Of a DNA stretch of 64,000 nucleotides, positions 10,936 to 25,341 are shown piece after piece. A program made the translations under genes and the position numbers. A model generated the notes under the pieces. That model was given only the letters and a program-made list of their open reading frames with translations. It did no database searches and was not told the DNA's origin. Each line of letters opens with the position of its first letter. Position 1 is the stretch's first letter. This DNA comes from Loripinus fragilis (taxonomy: Eukaryota > Mollusca > Bivalvia > Lucinida > Lucinidae), in assembly GCA_964019695.1 (NCBI GenBank), contig OZ026522.1, positions 57,994,811 through 58,058,810 of the forward strand. Direction: 5' to 3'.

Positions 10936-11263
10936 TAACCCTTTTCATTCTGGATACTGGTAAACAGGTACTTAAGCAAACAGTGAAGACCAAGATGAAA
11001 TCTGACATTAAGGTGGCATTTCATTATATTAGGGTCTGCACTGTATGCCAAGATAAAAACAACTTCAGGGACAGAAATATATTAAAATTTTCTAAAAATG
11101 GGTTTGAATAGTTCTACAGTTCTAGAACTGTTCAAAATGTTCTAGAACTGCTCCAATTTCTAGTACATGATTCAGCAGGGGATCCTACATTGAGTTATTC
11201 TGTGCCACCAGAGGTGGTATGATCTTGGATTGAAAAAAAATGTTTCCGATTTCTATCACCATA
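10936..11263. other. no recognisable feature
   Basis: Flank of the minisatellite with a local run of gttctagaactg repeats at 11110-11155. Nothing else seen. Confidence 0.4.
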
Positions 11264-11265
11264 AT

Positions 11266-11507
11266 ATGGGCCTCGACGCAAGAAAACCTGTCTTCCGGGA
11301 TTTGCGAACAACACAGGCGCAGACCAGCCTGCGCATCCGCGCAGTCTGATCAGCGCCTTTGTTATATGTTTTTTGTAAAGTATCATATGTTATCTTACTA
11401 CAGGTGAAATTTTAATTTTCTAGCTAGTCTCTGTAGCTTAGGAGACTGGTTTGAAACTCGCTTTGTCGGAAACCCTGAAGACAGGTTTTCTCATGACAAG
11501 GCCCATA
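11266..11507 (-). mobile_element. MITE, TGGGCC-ended family, copy 1
   Basis: Terminal inverted repeats TGGGCCTcgacgcaagaaaa and its approximate complement ending ggcccA, each flanked by TA, suggest the Tc1/mariner mode of insertion. The subterminal word acctgtctt(c) is inverted as gaagacaggt. A second copy in the opposite orientation is at 42763-42997. Confidence 0.8.
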
Positions 11508-11802
11508 TATCAACACTTCTGTAATCATTAGTAGCTATATAATATGTTTATCACTATAATCAGAATCTAAGGTTTTACCACTTTACTATCAAAAGAGAAA
11601 AAAGCATAAATATGAAAAATAAATTATTAATATATGTAAGAATTAAGGAAGATAATTATTATTTCATTTTATTGGTATTCGCTGTTATGGTTAATGCCAT
11701 AAAACTTAAAAAAACTACTATTACGCCATACTTTCGTGGAGATTGATCGTGAAATAATTTCTACGGTCATTCTCCTCCCTTCTGCTGATTCATTCAAGAA
11801 GG
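11508..11802. other. no recognisable feature
   Basis: AT-rich spacer, nothing assigned. Confidence 0.4.
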
Positions 11803-11952
11803 GTTGTTGTCAGTTACAAGCGAAAGTATGTGCACAAATTACTGGTTAACCGCTTGTTCAAGCCTGCCCAGGAAAAAGTGTGGTTAGGTGAACTGACCGT
11901 CCCGCAATGACCATAGCTGTTGACTTGGGACGTAAAGCAACAAAACCAAATT
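11803..11952 (+). mobile_element. SINE, 3' body and tail
   Basis: Same family as 1513-1660 (cagttacaagc, ctggttaaccgcttg, gtgtggttaggtgaactgac) ending gttgacttgggacgtaaagc and a CAAAA-rich tail. The tail is a variant of the one on the SINE at 677. Confidence 0.65.
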
Positions 11953-11990
11953 ACGACATGAAAGTCGCAACAAGTGATCATAATATAAAT

Positions 11991-12066
11991 GCGCCTTGGC
12001 TGGGAACTGAACCCATGCGGTCCCTGTACATGACTAATGCTCTTACCTACTCTGCATGACGCAGTG
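11991..12066 (-). mobile_element. tRNA-like SINE head
   Basis: Read on the minus strand, a degenerate box A (gagtaggtaagag) is followed by box B gggttcagttccc. The acceptor ends do not pair, so this is a tRNA-derived repeat and not a tRNA gene. Confidence 0.5.
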
Positions 12067-12189
12067 TTCAGAGATTGATTATAATCTAGAAGCCAAATTT
12101 TTATGTGTAGAAATTTCAGATCAGCCCATTACACCCCCCTTTCCCCCCTCACCTCTTCAAGGAAGTCATTTATGATGACTGAAATCCTT

Positions 12190-13080
12190 ATTATACCCCC
12201 CCCCCCCAAACTTTGTTTGTGGTTGGGTATACTGTTTTCACGTTGTCCGTCCGTCCGTGCGTCCGTCCGTAACGTTTTGTTTTCTTAATAACTTGAAGAG
12301 TAATTGCTGGATTTTCATCAAACTTTGCAAAAATATTCATATATGCAAGACAAATACTTTAAACAAAAAAGTAAGGGCAAGGAGCCAATTCTATTAGAGT
12401 TATTTCCCTTTGTAGTTATAAATGGCTTTTATATAGGGCTTTATGCTAATTTAGTCCATACGTGGGCCGATCAACTCCTACCACAGCTTTTGATAAAACA
12501 ATTTGATACTTTGCGTATACAATGTAGACACATTGAACATATGCATAAAGGAGTTTGGTTTAGAAAAAATATTTTTGACAAAATGACAGCTGTGAGAACT
12601 TAGACCAATTTTCCCTTCTTGGGCTTTTGTATATGCATAGATGGTGCCTTCATGGGCCGATTAACTCCTACCACAGCTTTTGATGGAGCAATTTGATACT
12701 TTCCCTATACAATGTAGACACATTGAACATATGCATGAAGGAGTTTGGTTCAGAAAAAATAATTTTTGACAAAATGACAGCTGTGAGAACTTAGACAATT
12801 TTCCCTAATAAGGCTTTAGTATATGCATAGATGGTGCCTTCATGGGCCGATCAACTCCTACCACAGCTTTTAATGGAACTATTTGATACTTTTCCTATAC
12901 AATGTAGACACATTGAACATATGCATGAAGGAGTTTATAATTTTTGTTTCACAGATTCTACTGAAATCTTTTCAAAACTAAGGTCTGCTGGTTTGAACTA
13001 TAACTTGCCATGTTTTTTCACTGACTCTTACTGTGCATCTAATAAGCATTGCTTATTGACTTTTTTCATTTTTTTTAGCG
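12190..13080 (+). mobile_element. HINE/pearl-like element with 190-bp repeats
   Basis: Left end ttataccccccc is followed by a (CCGT)n microsatellite (12246-12272). Three tandem units follow, exactly 190 bp apart (aatgtagacacattgaacat at 12521, 12711 and 12901). The right end holds a short hairpin aataagcattgcttatt and tgacttttttcatt. This order of left flank, tetranucleotide run, tandem core and 3' hairpin is that of bivalve pearl and other Helentron-associated elements. A second copy is nested at 40122-41428. Confidence 0.75.
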
Positions 13081-13114
13081 AAAAGCTGCAACAATTTTAA
13101 AGCAAGGATGAAAA

Positions 13115-13203
13115 TATATTCCCCCCCTCTGGCCCTGGCTGGGGATCAAACCAGGACTGCTCCAGTGCAAGACTAATGCTTTAACCACTGAGCCAAAGAT
13201 GCT
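13115..13203 (-). mobile_element. tRNA-like SINE head
   Basis: On the minus strand there is a perfect box A (tggctcagtgg) and box B (ggtttgatccc) with a 3' ccagccagggcc segment. The acceptor stem does not close, so a SINE or tRNA pseudogene is more likely than a functional tRNA. It lies just right of the HINE. Confidence 0.6.
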
Positions 13204-13290
13204 GAGAAATCTATAATGTGTAGATATTAATGGTGAGAGTGATTGGCACATAACACAACTTATCACCATAAAGAGTAGACAATCAGGCCT

Positions 13291-13522
13291 GAGGTTATAA
13301 AACTTTTTTCATGCTCAACTGAACTGAGCATGAAATTTCAACTGCACATTGAAACTAAAATACTGACAAGTAAAGAAGTTCCTTGCTTTAAGTCTCTCAT
13401 ATGTTGTATTTATCATGCTAATAAATGTTAAAATGCCAACAATTGTTGGCATTTTAACATTTATGAGCAGGATAAATTTCAGGCTCAGCTGAGTTGAGTT
13501 TGAAAACAAGTTTTATAACCTC
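13291..13522. mobile_element. palindromic MITE, GAGGTTATAAAAC ends
   Basis: The ends GAGGTTATAAAAC and GTTTTATAACCTC are inverted repeats, followed inward by inverted tcatgctcaactgaactgag-like arms. The centre is the near-perfect palindrome ttaaaatgccaacaattg/ttggcattttaa around 13442. A relative is at 43645-43865. Confidence 0.8.
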
Positions 13523-14328
13523 TTGGCCAGAGCATATTATGATCAGATTATTTGATCAGTTGGATCAAGCAAGGCCTTTATTTGTTTGCTTCAGCTGCAA
13601 GGGTGAAAGTTTTCAGGATTATTCCTGAATTCAGGATTTTGAGGCTGACTTTCCATAGAAAGTCAGCCTCAAAATGCTGAATTCTGCAGATAATGATACC
13701 TTTTCTGATTTAGTTTCAGTTTATCTAAAGGTATTTGACCATAAAACTTGGAATTTTCAATATTTTGAAGGCATACAGCAAGTTTTAAATTGTTCGGGAT
13801 TTTGGAAATTTTGAACTTTCGAGCATGCAGCTGGCAATCATTTTGTAAATCAAAGACCTGGTAACAGAATTTTTTCTAAGATCATCAAGATGAAAAATTT
13901 CAATGCTTAGAATAGCTACAGTGTCTGATGCCAAATTATCAAAGAATGTCCTAAATTAATCATTATATAGTTATGATTTTTTCTTAACATCATTGCTGTT
14001 TTTGAAATTATCTATTCCATTTACTTGGTTATTTAAGTATGCTTATCTCAAAGAGGATCTAATGAGATATACCTGAGGCCTTTTCATGCCGAAATTTAGA
14101 TTCTAGCAGGTTCTAGTCATTTAGTATTTTAGATAACTGTGTCTTAGAAATTTAGGTTTTAACATGTGGTGCAGGCCACCTCCAATGCACCACATGTCAA
14201 ATCCTTGTGATTGGAAAGTGTAGAAAAGTTAAGAATGATGTTTAATGTTTTTTCGCCATCGGAATCTGAAAATGCTCATCAAAGAAACTATGGTACAGGT
14301 GTAAATACAGGTTAGAACTTATTAATAC
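13523..14328. other. no recognisable feature
   Basis: It has a short inverted repeat ttgaggctgactttc/gaaagtcagcctcaa at 13639-13675, whose left half recurs at 20500. Otherwise I see only AT-rich spacer. Confidence 0.45.
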
Positions 14329-17230
<2,902 letters not shown>

Positions 17231-17839
17231 CAGAACCAGAGAGTATCTTCATCTTCTGAGCACAGACATATGTTGTGGGTACTAATTGAGAGAGTCCCAA
17301 AGCAAATGTTTGCCACCATCTGCTTGTGTATTTTTAAAATCATAGTCCATGATTGACTGCACATTTGTGCAGGCTGATCTGCACTTTCATGAACTGCTCT
17401 TTGTTCAAAGGGCTGTTGTGACAACTTGTGGTTAAAGTAAAAGCCATACTGGTTAAAGTAATTTTTAAGCCATATGTCGTTCCAGCACAATAAAATTGTT
17501 ATTGCTTTTTTCATTACAAGGTAAATGGTTGTTCATTTACATATAATGTAGCAATTCAGAGCTAAGAAATGGATTGAAATTATCAACCCACACTTGCATT
17601 GTTCTTGGAATACAATGGTGTAGTGTCTGACCTTAGAGCCCTTATAGTTAGCTCTTTGCATGCTGGGTAATTTTTCATGCATTTTTGTTGTCTGCAATTT
17701 ATAATTTCAGGAATGCCATCAGAGTGTCTTAACATTTTGGAACCAGATCAGGCCAGATGTTGTGTCAGGCCTGTTCTGAGTCCAAACAGTTTGCAAAGAA
17801 TATCAGCAGATAGCAAAAGTTGTGCTGGCAAGCAAAAAG
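17231..17839. other. unassigned, with repeat debris
   Basis: Includes tttgcatgctgggtaa and gaaccagatcaggcc words that occur elsewhere in the window (19760, 44930-45010). No gene recognised. A 115-codon frame at 17677 falls on this repeat DNA. Confidence 0.4.
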
Positions 17840-18356
17840 TATGTGAGTATGATCAGGAAATTACGAAATACCACAATTACACACTGCAGACCAACCCAAT
17901 GCACCTTAAGAAAGAGCCACAGAACATTAACAGTAACAAGACACCAGGAAGACAATCAGAACAAAGTCACCAGCTTTCTCTTTCTTGTCAAGATGATTGC
18001 AAAACTAGAAAAGACATAAAGTAATGCATACCAAAACAAAGACCAAACACAGAACCCCCACAAACAATGGGAGTCACAAAAAAAAACAAATCAACAACAA
18101 TAGAAACAACCGCCTTCGAATGGACAGCAGCCTAAGTCACTGGAGGGCTTAAATGCATTTTACTGGCGCATAATCTTTGCCCTAGATTCTGTTGTTGTTA
18201 AAACAAAAAGTTGTTTAGCATGGTCTGCTACCTAACTAATACAATGCATCATGGCAGAGAAACAATCTAATCAAATTAACACATGAAAAGAGATAGTCAG
18301 AGCTAAAGAAAACCACAAGTTGAGCTACAGTGGGCTTAAATAGCTTAAAGGGGTAT
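17840..18356 (-). repeat. dispersed repeat shared with 35790-36250
   Basis: Two repeat families lie here. First is a reverse copy of the 4135-4240 repeat (17850-17920). Then a stretch matches 35790-36250: accgccttcgaatgg, ttactgg(a)gggcttaaa, aatgcatcat, aggagat/agagat and cagtgggc(tt). The same order in two places 18 kb apart marks an interspersed element, class unknown. Confidence 0.55.
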
Positions 18357-18913
18357 GTGCATTAAGAGGCAAATTTGCCCCCTTTGGCGCCAAAAAACTA
18401 AAAATTGCTTTTCACCAATTTGTTTTGATTAGTTTATTAGAAGAATAGCTGAAGTGTAAAATTACGGCAATTATTTAAATTTTACCATTGCTATGGTAAC
18501 AAAAACGGCTGACAAAGTAGGCTTAAAAAGAGAGAAATTGCCATTTTGGACAAAACATAAGGCTTTTGAAGACCTTTTTTTTTATAAAAAAATTAGATAT
18601 CAGCACAGCTAAATACCCCCAAAAAATTTTCAATATGTTGTGTGTTGTGATAATTCTCATCAACTGTTAAAATATCATTTTGATATTTGCTTGTGCTCTA
18701 TGTTCATTGGTCTGTCAAACATCTCAATTTTGCTCCAAAATGGTCAATTTCCTGTTTTCAGCCTATTTTGGTGGCCATTTTTGTTACCATAGCAATGGTT
18801 AAAGTAGAATTGATTGGAGACTTTTACACTTTGGTTATTGTTCTAGCAAATTAGTTAAAAAGGATTTTTATATTTTAGCCTCATAGGGGGGCCAAAAAAG
18901 ACCCTTAATGCAC
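18357..18913. mobile_element. 557-bp inverted-repeat MITE
   Basis: The ends GTGCATTAAG and CTTAATGCAC bracket long imperfect arms. On the left gcttttcaccaatttgtttt... and taccattgctatggtaaca, on the right tgttaccatagcaatggtta and aaattagttaaaaaggat. The element can fold into a stem of about 200 bp. It has no coding capacity. Confidence 0.8.
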
Positions 18914-19146
18914 GTGGCTCTTTACTTTCTACATAAGCCACATCCAAATTTTCAATATTTGAGCGACAGTCTTCACAGTAAGTAAAATCATTTTCTATGA
19001 GTTGATTGAACATTATAATTGGTCTGAAAATCTTTATGAAATATTATCCTTGACAACAGACATTTTGAACAAAAGGCTTGTGCATCCTTTACAGCATGTC
19101 TGAATTATGAAAACTATAATCTGCCTTATGTACTGCCGTTGGAACA
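18914..19146. other. no recognisable feature
   Basis: Spacer. The word cacagtaagtaaaatcatttt at 18975 has a diverged partner at 20409, either side of the next element. Confidence 0.4.
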
Positions 19147-20400
19147 CGACCATGGACAAACCCATTCACTGGCTCGAGCACAACGATTGTCAGCAGCTCA
19201 TCACAAAGTCACACGGTCGATCCTGATTGGATTCATATATTAGGAAAGCCACGCCTACCTTGTGTAAAGGGAAAGGTCACTGTATATGTAACGTGTCAGT
19301 GCTCCGAAAATAGATACTTTTGGCATGTCATAGATCACAAATATCAGGCTCCGTGTTGTGTAGCATAGTGCACAGTTTTAACAAAAAACATATTAAAATA
19401 ACAAAAAACTTACGCGCGCTTGGTATCCATTTAAAATGCTTCTTTCCTTGGTCTGTATCTATAGAAAGACCATGGCAGTAATCTCACATTTCTTGTGTGA
19501 TAATAAAGCCGACCCTATTTGCATGTCCACAAAAACAGACAATATTTTTGAAGTCTTTTGCTGTCTTCTCGGACCCAGTATGTTTATTGGGTCCGAGCTG
19601 TCCTAGAAATCAAATAAGGAATGATATTTCATGTGAACAGTCTGTTGGTAACTTGGTAGATGATTCATATGCAATATCAAGGTCTGTTATCTCCCTGAAA
19701 TTCAAGAGTGTACAGTGCAATTTGTCATGTCAGATTGACGTTCTAAGGGTTAAGATCAAAGTGACTCTTTGCATGCTGGATAAGTTCATATTTTTGTCAT
19801 CTTTATCATGTACAATTTAATATCAAGACTATTTTAGGAACATCACCAGTCAGACCGTTTGGTCATGTCTGATCTGTGTTAAAACTGTTCAGTACCTCAC
19901 TTTGTACAGCGTAAACATGACCTATAACCTCAAAAAATCAATAATCCAATGGGAGTCTGTATGTATCTGTATTTGTTTACGTCCACGGCGTGGAAGTTTA
20001 TCTGCACAGTGTGTAGTACTGTGTTGCAAGCCCGCAATCTTTTTGTGTCTTTTTCCAGACAAACTGGTCTGTTAAGATTTATGCAAGGGTAATAAGCTCC
20101 AGCAGGCAAAGTTAAATCTATTTGCGGACAAGAGATTATGTCACAGAGACAGTTCAAAATGTCTGTCTGAAGGTCACAATGTCCAGGAATAGATCTAATA
20201 CAATAAGAATGATGCAGGTTTTGTATACGTGCTATTCGACACCAGAAAACCCAAAAATAGAACACTGCATATCCTTTACAAATAGGTAGGCATTTCTTTC
20301 CTGTTTCTTTATTTATTTGACAATCCAATCAGCATCAAGGCTGTGACTTTGACGAGCGTCCGATTGTAAACATTGGTCCATCGCAAAGTCCATGGTCATT
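19147..20400. mobile_element. possible 1.25-kb inverted-repeat element
   Basis: Left end words accatggac, cacaaagtcacac and cctgattggat are mirrored at the right, where the minus strand reads accatggac, tcaaagtcacag and gctgattggatt. The two ends therefore form imperfect inverted repeats of about 85 bp. Ends and target duplication are not exact, so confidence is moderate. Confidence 0.5.
19930..20328 (-). other. cysteine-rich open frame, unassigned
   Basis: A 132-codon frame with about ten Cys residues (including KKCLPICKG, LNCLCDI and PVCLE) lies inside the putative 1.25-kb inverted-repeat element. I recognise no domain and see no homology cue. It could be a decayed transposon exon or chance. 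It has no partner frames nearby. Confidence 0.15.
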
Positions 20401-20790
20401 GTCCATCCACAGTAAGCAAAATCATCTTGCATAGGTTCAAGAATATTGTTTCTTTTCATAGCTGAAGGCTTTCAGGATTACTTCTTCATGAACTCAGGAT
20501 TTTGAGGCTGACTTTCCATAGACTTTCCATGCTCATATCTTCATCTCATTTGTCTTTATTTTCAGGTATGTGAATTGGTTACTAGCAAGTTTGCTTCAAG
20601 TGCATGAAAGCATGACGTACAATGTAGCAGTGAGGGTTAGTGTGAGCTACGGTAAATCTTGTATTAGTTCGTACATTCCAATAGTTTGTACACCATACAT
20701 TATTCAACGATGATCGGACCAAAATGTCATATATTAGTTTGTACAGTGGTCATTTTTCAGATTGTAATTTTTAATAGTTCCTACACGTTT
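20401..20790. other. no recognisable feature
   Basis: Spacer with repeated agtttgta(c)a words at 20675-20770. The segment ttttgaggctgactttcc at 20499 matches 13637. Confidence 0.4.
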
Positions 20791-21062
20791 TTATGCCCCC
20801 AAAGGAACTTTGGGAGGCATATACATTGTAGTAATCGCACTGTCTGTCCGTCCATCCCTCAGTCCGTCCCGCTTTGTGTCCGGTGCATATCTCCTATATT
20901 CTTTGGGATAGGAATTACAAATTTGGTATGTGGATGCATCTTGAGATGGCGGAGTGACACATATCATTTTCATGTCACTGTGTCCTTGACCTCTGACCTA
21001 TATGTAAGCTTTAAACAAAACTCAGGTGAGCGATTAAGGGCCTCTCGGCCCTCTTGCTTTAT
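20791..21062 (+). mobile_element. HINE-like element, short, Helitron-type 3' hairpin
   Basis: It starts tttatgcccccaaagg with a ccaaag/ctttgg fold, has a (GTCC)-rich run at 20843-20870, and ends aactcaggtgagcgattaag then gggcctctcggccctcttg. The last part is a strong hairpin a few bases before the end, as at Helitron/Helentron 3' ends. There is a single core unit and no coding. Confidence 0.75.
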
Positions 21063-21390
21063 ATATGATCTAGAGAAAAAGTGATGATCTGATTATCTGC
21101 ATGCAAAACCAATGTCTGCCTACTGAGCACAGTGGTATACTAAAGCTTAAACTATTGCACAAATGCACGCATCGTACTAAACTGCATCTTTTAGCATAAG
21201 GGAGGATTCAAGATCACTTGCAAAGCATGCCTGTCCCTTTTAGTTCTTTGTTACATGAGTTAAATCTGTGAAACTTTAACCATTTGCAGGCTGGAAACCC
21301 CAAACAGACCTGTACTTTGGTTAACCTGCAGATGAAATGTGGCAGATTTCAGAAGATTCTGATTAGGGTTTATTTAGTTTAAAAATATTT
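21063..21390. other. no recognisable feature
   Basis: Spacer, nothing assigned. Confidence 0.4.
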
Positions 21391-21627
21391 GAGCAGCGAC
21401 ATGTGATTTTCAACAATGTGCCGTTTTGACAAGTCTAGACTTAGACAAGCCTGTGCAGCCTCCTTTTAAGCTTAGAAGCTCCAAATGATGTTCAGTCAGT
21501 AGCTTAATATTCATAGAATATTCATGCAACTAGCGAAGGCTCTGATCAGACTAAGCATATGCGCAGGCTGGTCTGAGGCTTTGCTGGTCGCACATACCAC
21601 ATTGTTGGAAATCTCATGCCACGGCTC
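21391..21627 (-). mobile_element. MITE, GAGCCGCGACATG family, copy 3
   Basis: Ends gagcagcgacatgtgatttt and complement of gagccgtggcatgagatttc. The interior matches copy 1 (caagcctgtgcagcctcct, catgcaactagcgaaggctc). Confidence 0.85.
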
Positions 21628-22439
21628 ATTTTATTTCAGAAAGATATTGTTACAATTATAAATCATCTGTTAATACAAAGTAAAGGATTAGAGCAAAAGT
21701 AAAGTTCTTCTCCTAGATGCTACATGGCAGATTTAACAAGGAGAAAGCAAGTTGGGTTCAGCTCTGCCAATTATAGTCCAGGTTTGTTTGTAAATTCATG
21801 AGAAGCCAGCTAACTCCCATTAGTCATAAGGTCAGCAAAAAACTCTTCTGGCAAAAGAAACCAAAAACAGTTATCTAATGCGCCACCTAGGGCCGTTAGT
21901 TGGAGGTACTAGCTTCGGTCTTTATCCTTGAAACATGCCAACTTTCAGCTGAAATATTACAGAATAAATAATTTTCTCACACAAACCACATAAAAGAATC
22001 TAATAAAAAGTTGCTTCCTAAAAACATATTCCCGTTGTTTGTAGGTTTTCTCCGCTGCTTTTTGATATATTGTCAATCAAAGTTTTCAAAATATGATTAA
22101 ATCCTGCGTTTAAAAACCAAGGTGTTCCGAGTTTTTTATCTCGCAGATCAAACAATATGGTGGCTGTGAAGTCAGCCAGAGCTTATGAATAGCCATTATC
22201 ATCATCATCATCCAGGTGAAGGGTTGGAATCCAGATTGGAATGTCGAAAACCCTGTGTAAAAAACCCTTAGATAAGTGATCACAGACTATTCATGAGGTG
22301 TTGTACATACTAAGCAATATTACAAGTGAATTACAAATAATTGGCAGAGCTGTATAATTGGTGAAATGTACTTTATCAAGAGAAGAAAGAAGAAGAAAAA
22401 TGTGCAATATCATTAGGAAAAAGAAAGAAAAAAATAAAT
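21628..22439. other. no recognisable feature
   Basis: AT-rich spacer with a short atcatcatcatcat run near 22200. No gene or repeat end recognised. Confidence 0.4.
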
Positions 22440-22616
22440 GAGCCCTGACATGTGATTTCCAAAAATGTGGCATTTTGACAAATGTTACTCAGATGAGCCT
22501 GTTCAGAAACTCTAAATTATGCTCAGTCAGTAACTTAACGGTCATAGAATATTGAAGCGACTAGCAAAGGCTCTGGTCGCACCTACCTTATTGTTGGAAA
22601 TCTCATGCTTTGGCTC
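22440..22616 (-). mobile_element. MITE, GAGCCGCGACATG family, copy 4, internally deleted
   Basis: Ends gagccctgacatgtgatttc and complement of gagccaaagcatgagattt. It lacks the tctgatcag...gcgcaggctgg inner segment of copy 3. Confidence 0.8.
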
Positions 22617-22820
22617 AAATGAAATACATTACTGGAAGCAACAAACAAAGCAGATATAGTGCAATTGGTCACTAGTGTACACAATCAACCAAGCCACCTG
22701 AATTGGGACAATTTTGTTGACTGTTTTAAATACTTGATTGCATGAATATACGGTTACATATATAAATAGGAGGATGGGAGAAGGAGACCCTATTGGATTG
22801 TCATGATATTATTAGAGTTC

Positions 22821-23201
22821 CTTAAAGAGACTAGGTCTGTAACTAAGAAAATTTTTCGAAAAAAATATTTTCTTTTTAAATCATTTGTAAAAGTAGAATT
22901 ATGTTATGTTTTCACAATAAATATGTTCAGTACAGCTGAAAACTGCAAGGAAAAGCAAATTATCTTTTTACAATAGGTGTTTTTCTCTTATTGGTAATTA
23001 TTTAAGTCCTTCCAATAATTCTAGACAGTTGATTATTTTTTATAACATAAATGCTGTTGTTTTGATCGTGGTTATTTGTTAAGATTTACGAAAATGGCAA
23101 AATGTTTACCTGACTTTGAGTATTTTTACTGTATTCTTGAAAAATAGAAACTTTATTTCTAAAATAAAAAGATCAAAAGTTACAGACTACGCAGCTTTAA
23201 G
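22821..23201. mobile_element. MITE with CTTAAAG ends
   Basis: The ends cttaaagagactaggtctgt and acagactacgcagctttaag form an imperfect inverted repeat. The interior is very AT-rich with further inverted words. No target duplication could be fixed. Confidence 0.55.
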
Positions 23202-23485
23202 TTATACCTTGTGGCACTGCTGACTGTTCCTGGTAATACACTAAAAATTATGGGTAAGAAAATATTTTACAATTTAAGCTGAAAATTGCAGTTTATCTAA
23301 ACCTGTGCAGTTTTATCTTATTGACAGCTATAATCTTGAGATGAATGCTTCCTCAGGTTATTTAATAAGACAATCTCTTATCCAATAAATATCTTCTGTT
23401 ACATATGAGCCATAACATGACAAAACCATCAAATACATAATATGTGCCAGGAGTGTAATGCCAAGGCTGGATCACAGGTTTAGAT

Positions 23486-23655
23486 AAACAAAAATTTTCA
23501 GCGTAAAATTGTAAATATTTTCCTACCTATCAATTTTAACATATGTTTTGGGCGCTCAAAAGAACCTTCTCATTGAGACGGTTCTTTTGAGTACCCACAA
23601 CATATGTTTTGGTTGAGAAATAAGAAAATTAAATTTTTGTTACACACTCTTAACT
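23486..23655 (+). mobile_element. palindrome-core MITE, copy 2
   Basis: Hairpin at 23555-23591 with one unpaired change in the left arm (ccttctca for ccgtctca). It shares flanks with copies at 2796, 26300 and 55235 (gcgtaaaattgtaaatatttt left, cactcttaactaaagt right). Confidence 0.85.
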
Positions 23656-24374
23656 AAAGTCCTGCTGGATTTTTGCACTATTTGGTATATCATAAAAGGC
23701 TAAACCGGATCCGCATACATATTGACCCCCATATTGATACAATAAGTATGGGACTGCCCATATAATTGTGTACTTTATGTGGTGGCATGTAGAATTTTCT
23801 AAATTATGATGTATTTCTATCCCTGAAGGTTGTATTAATCTTAGCAAAGCATTATGCTGCATGTCATCTATTATGCTGCATTTCATCTGGGTCTTCACTG
23901 CTTTTAGGACTGTTTCCAGTATACAAACTGTTAAACCTATGGAATAGGATTTTCTTCTTAAATCCTATATCAGATACAAAAGCTGTTTTCCTGACGGAAA
24001 GTTGAAGTATAATTTCATCTATATTTTCATCAGAATTCAAATGTTGCTGGGCTAACTTTCATCTTCTGGGAGAAAAGGCATCTGAAACAGAGTCTGCGCT
24101 GAGACATAAATACAAGACAATTTGAATGTTCTAATCTTTAACCTCTCAAAAAATATAATAGACCAGCCAAATTTTTTCGAATCAATCTGAAGAAAATAAA
24201 AGTTCCAAAGGGCTTAGGTTAAGAATGCGTAACAGAAAAGTAACTTTCTTATTTTTCAATCAAAACATAATGTGACAAATCATTTGCAAGAGATTGGTGA
24301 AAGACCCCTATATATACAATGTATGTTTTTATATGCGGCGTTTCTTTTTTTGCCTAGTATATTTCAACCAGAGG
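23656..24374. other. no recognisable feature
   Basis: Spacer between two palindrome-core MITEs. Nothing assigned. Confidence 0.4.
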
Positions 24375-24540
24375 GTGTACCAAAAAATTCTTTTTCTTAT
24401 TTCGAAACCAAAACATATGTTATGGGTACTCAAAAGAACCGTCTCAATGAGACAGTTCTTTTGAGCACCCAAAACACATGCTAAAATTATGGGTAAAAAA
24501 ATATTTACAATTTTACGCTGTAAATTTTTGTTTACCGTAT
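24375..24540 (-). mobile_element. palindrome-core MITE, copy 3, reverse orientation
   Basis: Hairpin at 24429-24465 with one unpaired change in the right arm (gacagttc). The flanks are the reverse complement of copy 2 (acaattttacgctg at the right). Confidence 0.85.
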
Positions 24541-25341
24541 CTAAGCCTGTGGTTTCATCTTAATTGTCAAATGCTGAATGCGGATATATCCTGTTTAATG
24601 AACAACGTAAAGTGAGTGAAGATCATTTGGCTTCTGAGGGGCCAGCTATTGAAGATCGGGTCATGTCTATGAACAATTTTTGGAGGAACATAGGATCAAA
24701 TTTTGGGGACATGTGGTTTATACTTTAGGCCACAGCCTCTCCTAAACATAAAAGTTGCAGAACCAAACCCTTATCATGCTGAATATATTAAGTACTACAC
24801 TCCTCCCAATGATAAGCTGGCTTATCTGGATCAACACTGTTTTTCAAAACAGGTTATTTCTGGAATTAGCATAGCATGGGTTAAATTGTCCTGATATTAA
24901 GTCCTCTACAATTCTGATGTTATATATTGATTTCAAACATTATTTACTATTTGGCAGAATATTACCAATATCTCCCAAATAGGGCAATAAGTAACTGAAT
25001 CTTGTCATAACAGAATCAACCGCATTTGGCTAATTAGCTTACAGGCAGTTTAGGAGCATGACCTCGAAACTAATATGATTGGTTAATTTCCTGTGAATTC
25101 CTTTAGATAGCATGGTGGAAATGATATGAACTATTGCACTCTTTCAAGTAAAGCTCGCATATATATTCGGCTGAGATTGGAACAAAGTTTTTGCATCACT
25201 ACTTGTGAACTTGAAAGATCACATATCTATTCCACCGAGATTGGAACAAAGATTTTGCATCACTACTGTAGATCAGGTTTAGACAGGCATGGTGTAAAAC
25301 ACTGACTTGATTTGACTTGACTTGATTTCAACTGACCAGAC
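24541..25341. other. no recognisable feature
   Basis: Contains a local direct duplication, gagattggaacaaag.ttttgcatcactact at 25170 and 25228. No gene seen. Confidence 0.45.

Noticed and set aside
9964..10963. Long open frames of 321 and 325 codons on opposite strands
   Set aside because: They are translations of a 36-bp minisatellite whose period is a multiple of three. There is no start context, domain or non-repeat sequence.
17677..18024. 115-codon frame
   Set aside because: Falls on dispersed repeat sequence that also occurs at 4135, 35790 and 53190.
20686..21084. 132-codon open frame on the plus strand
   Set aside because: It coincides with a HINE-like element with (GTCC)-rich and hairpin sequence. 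No domain.
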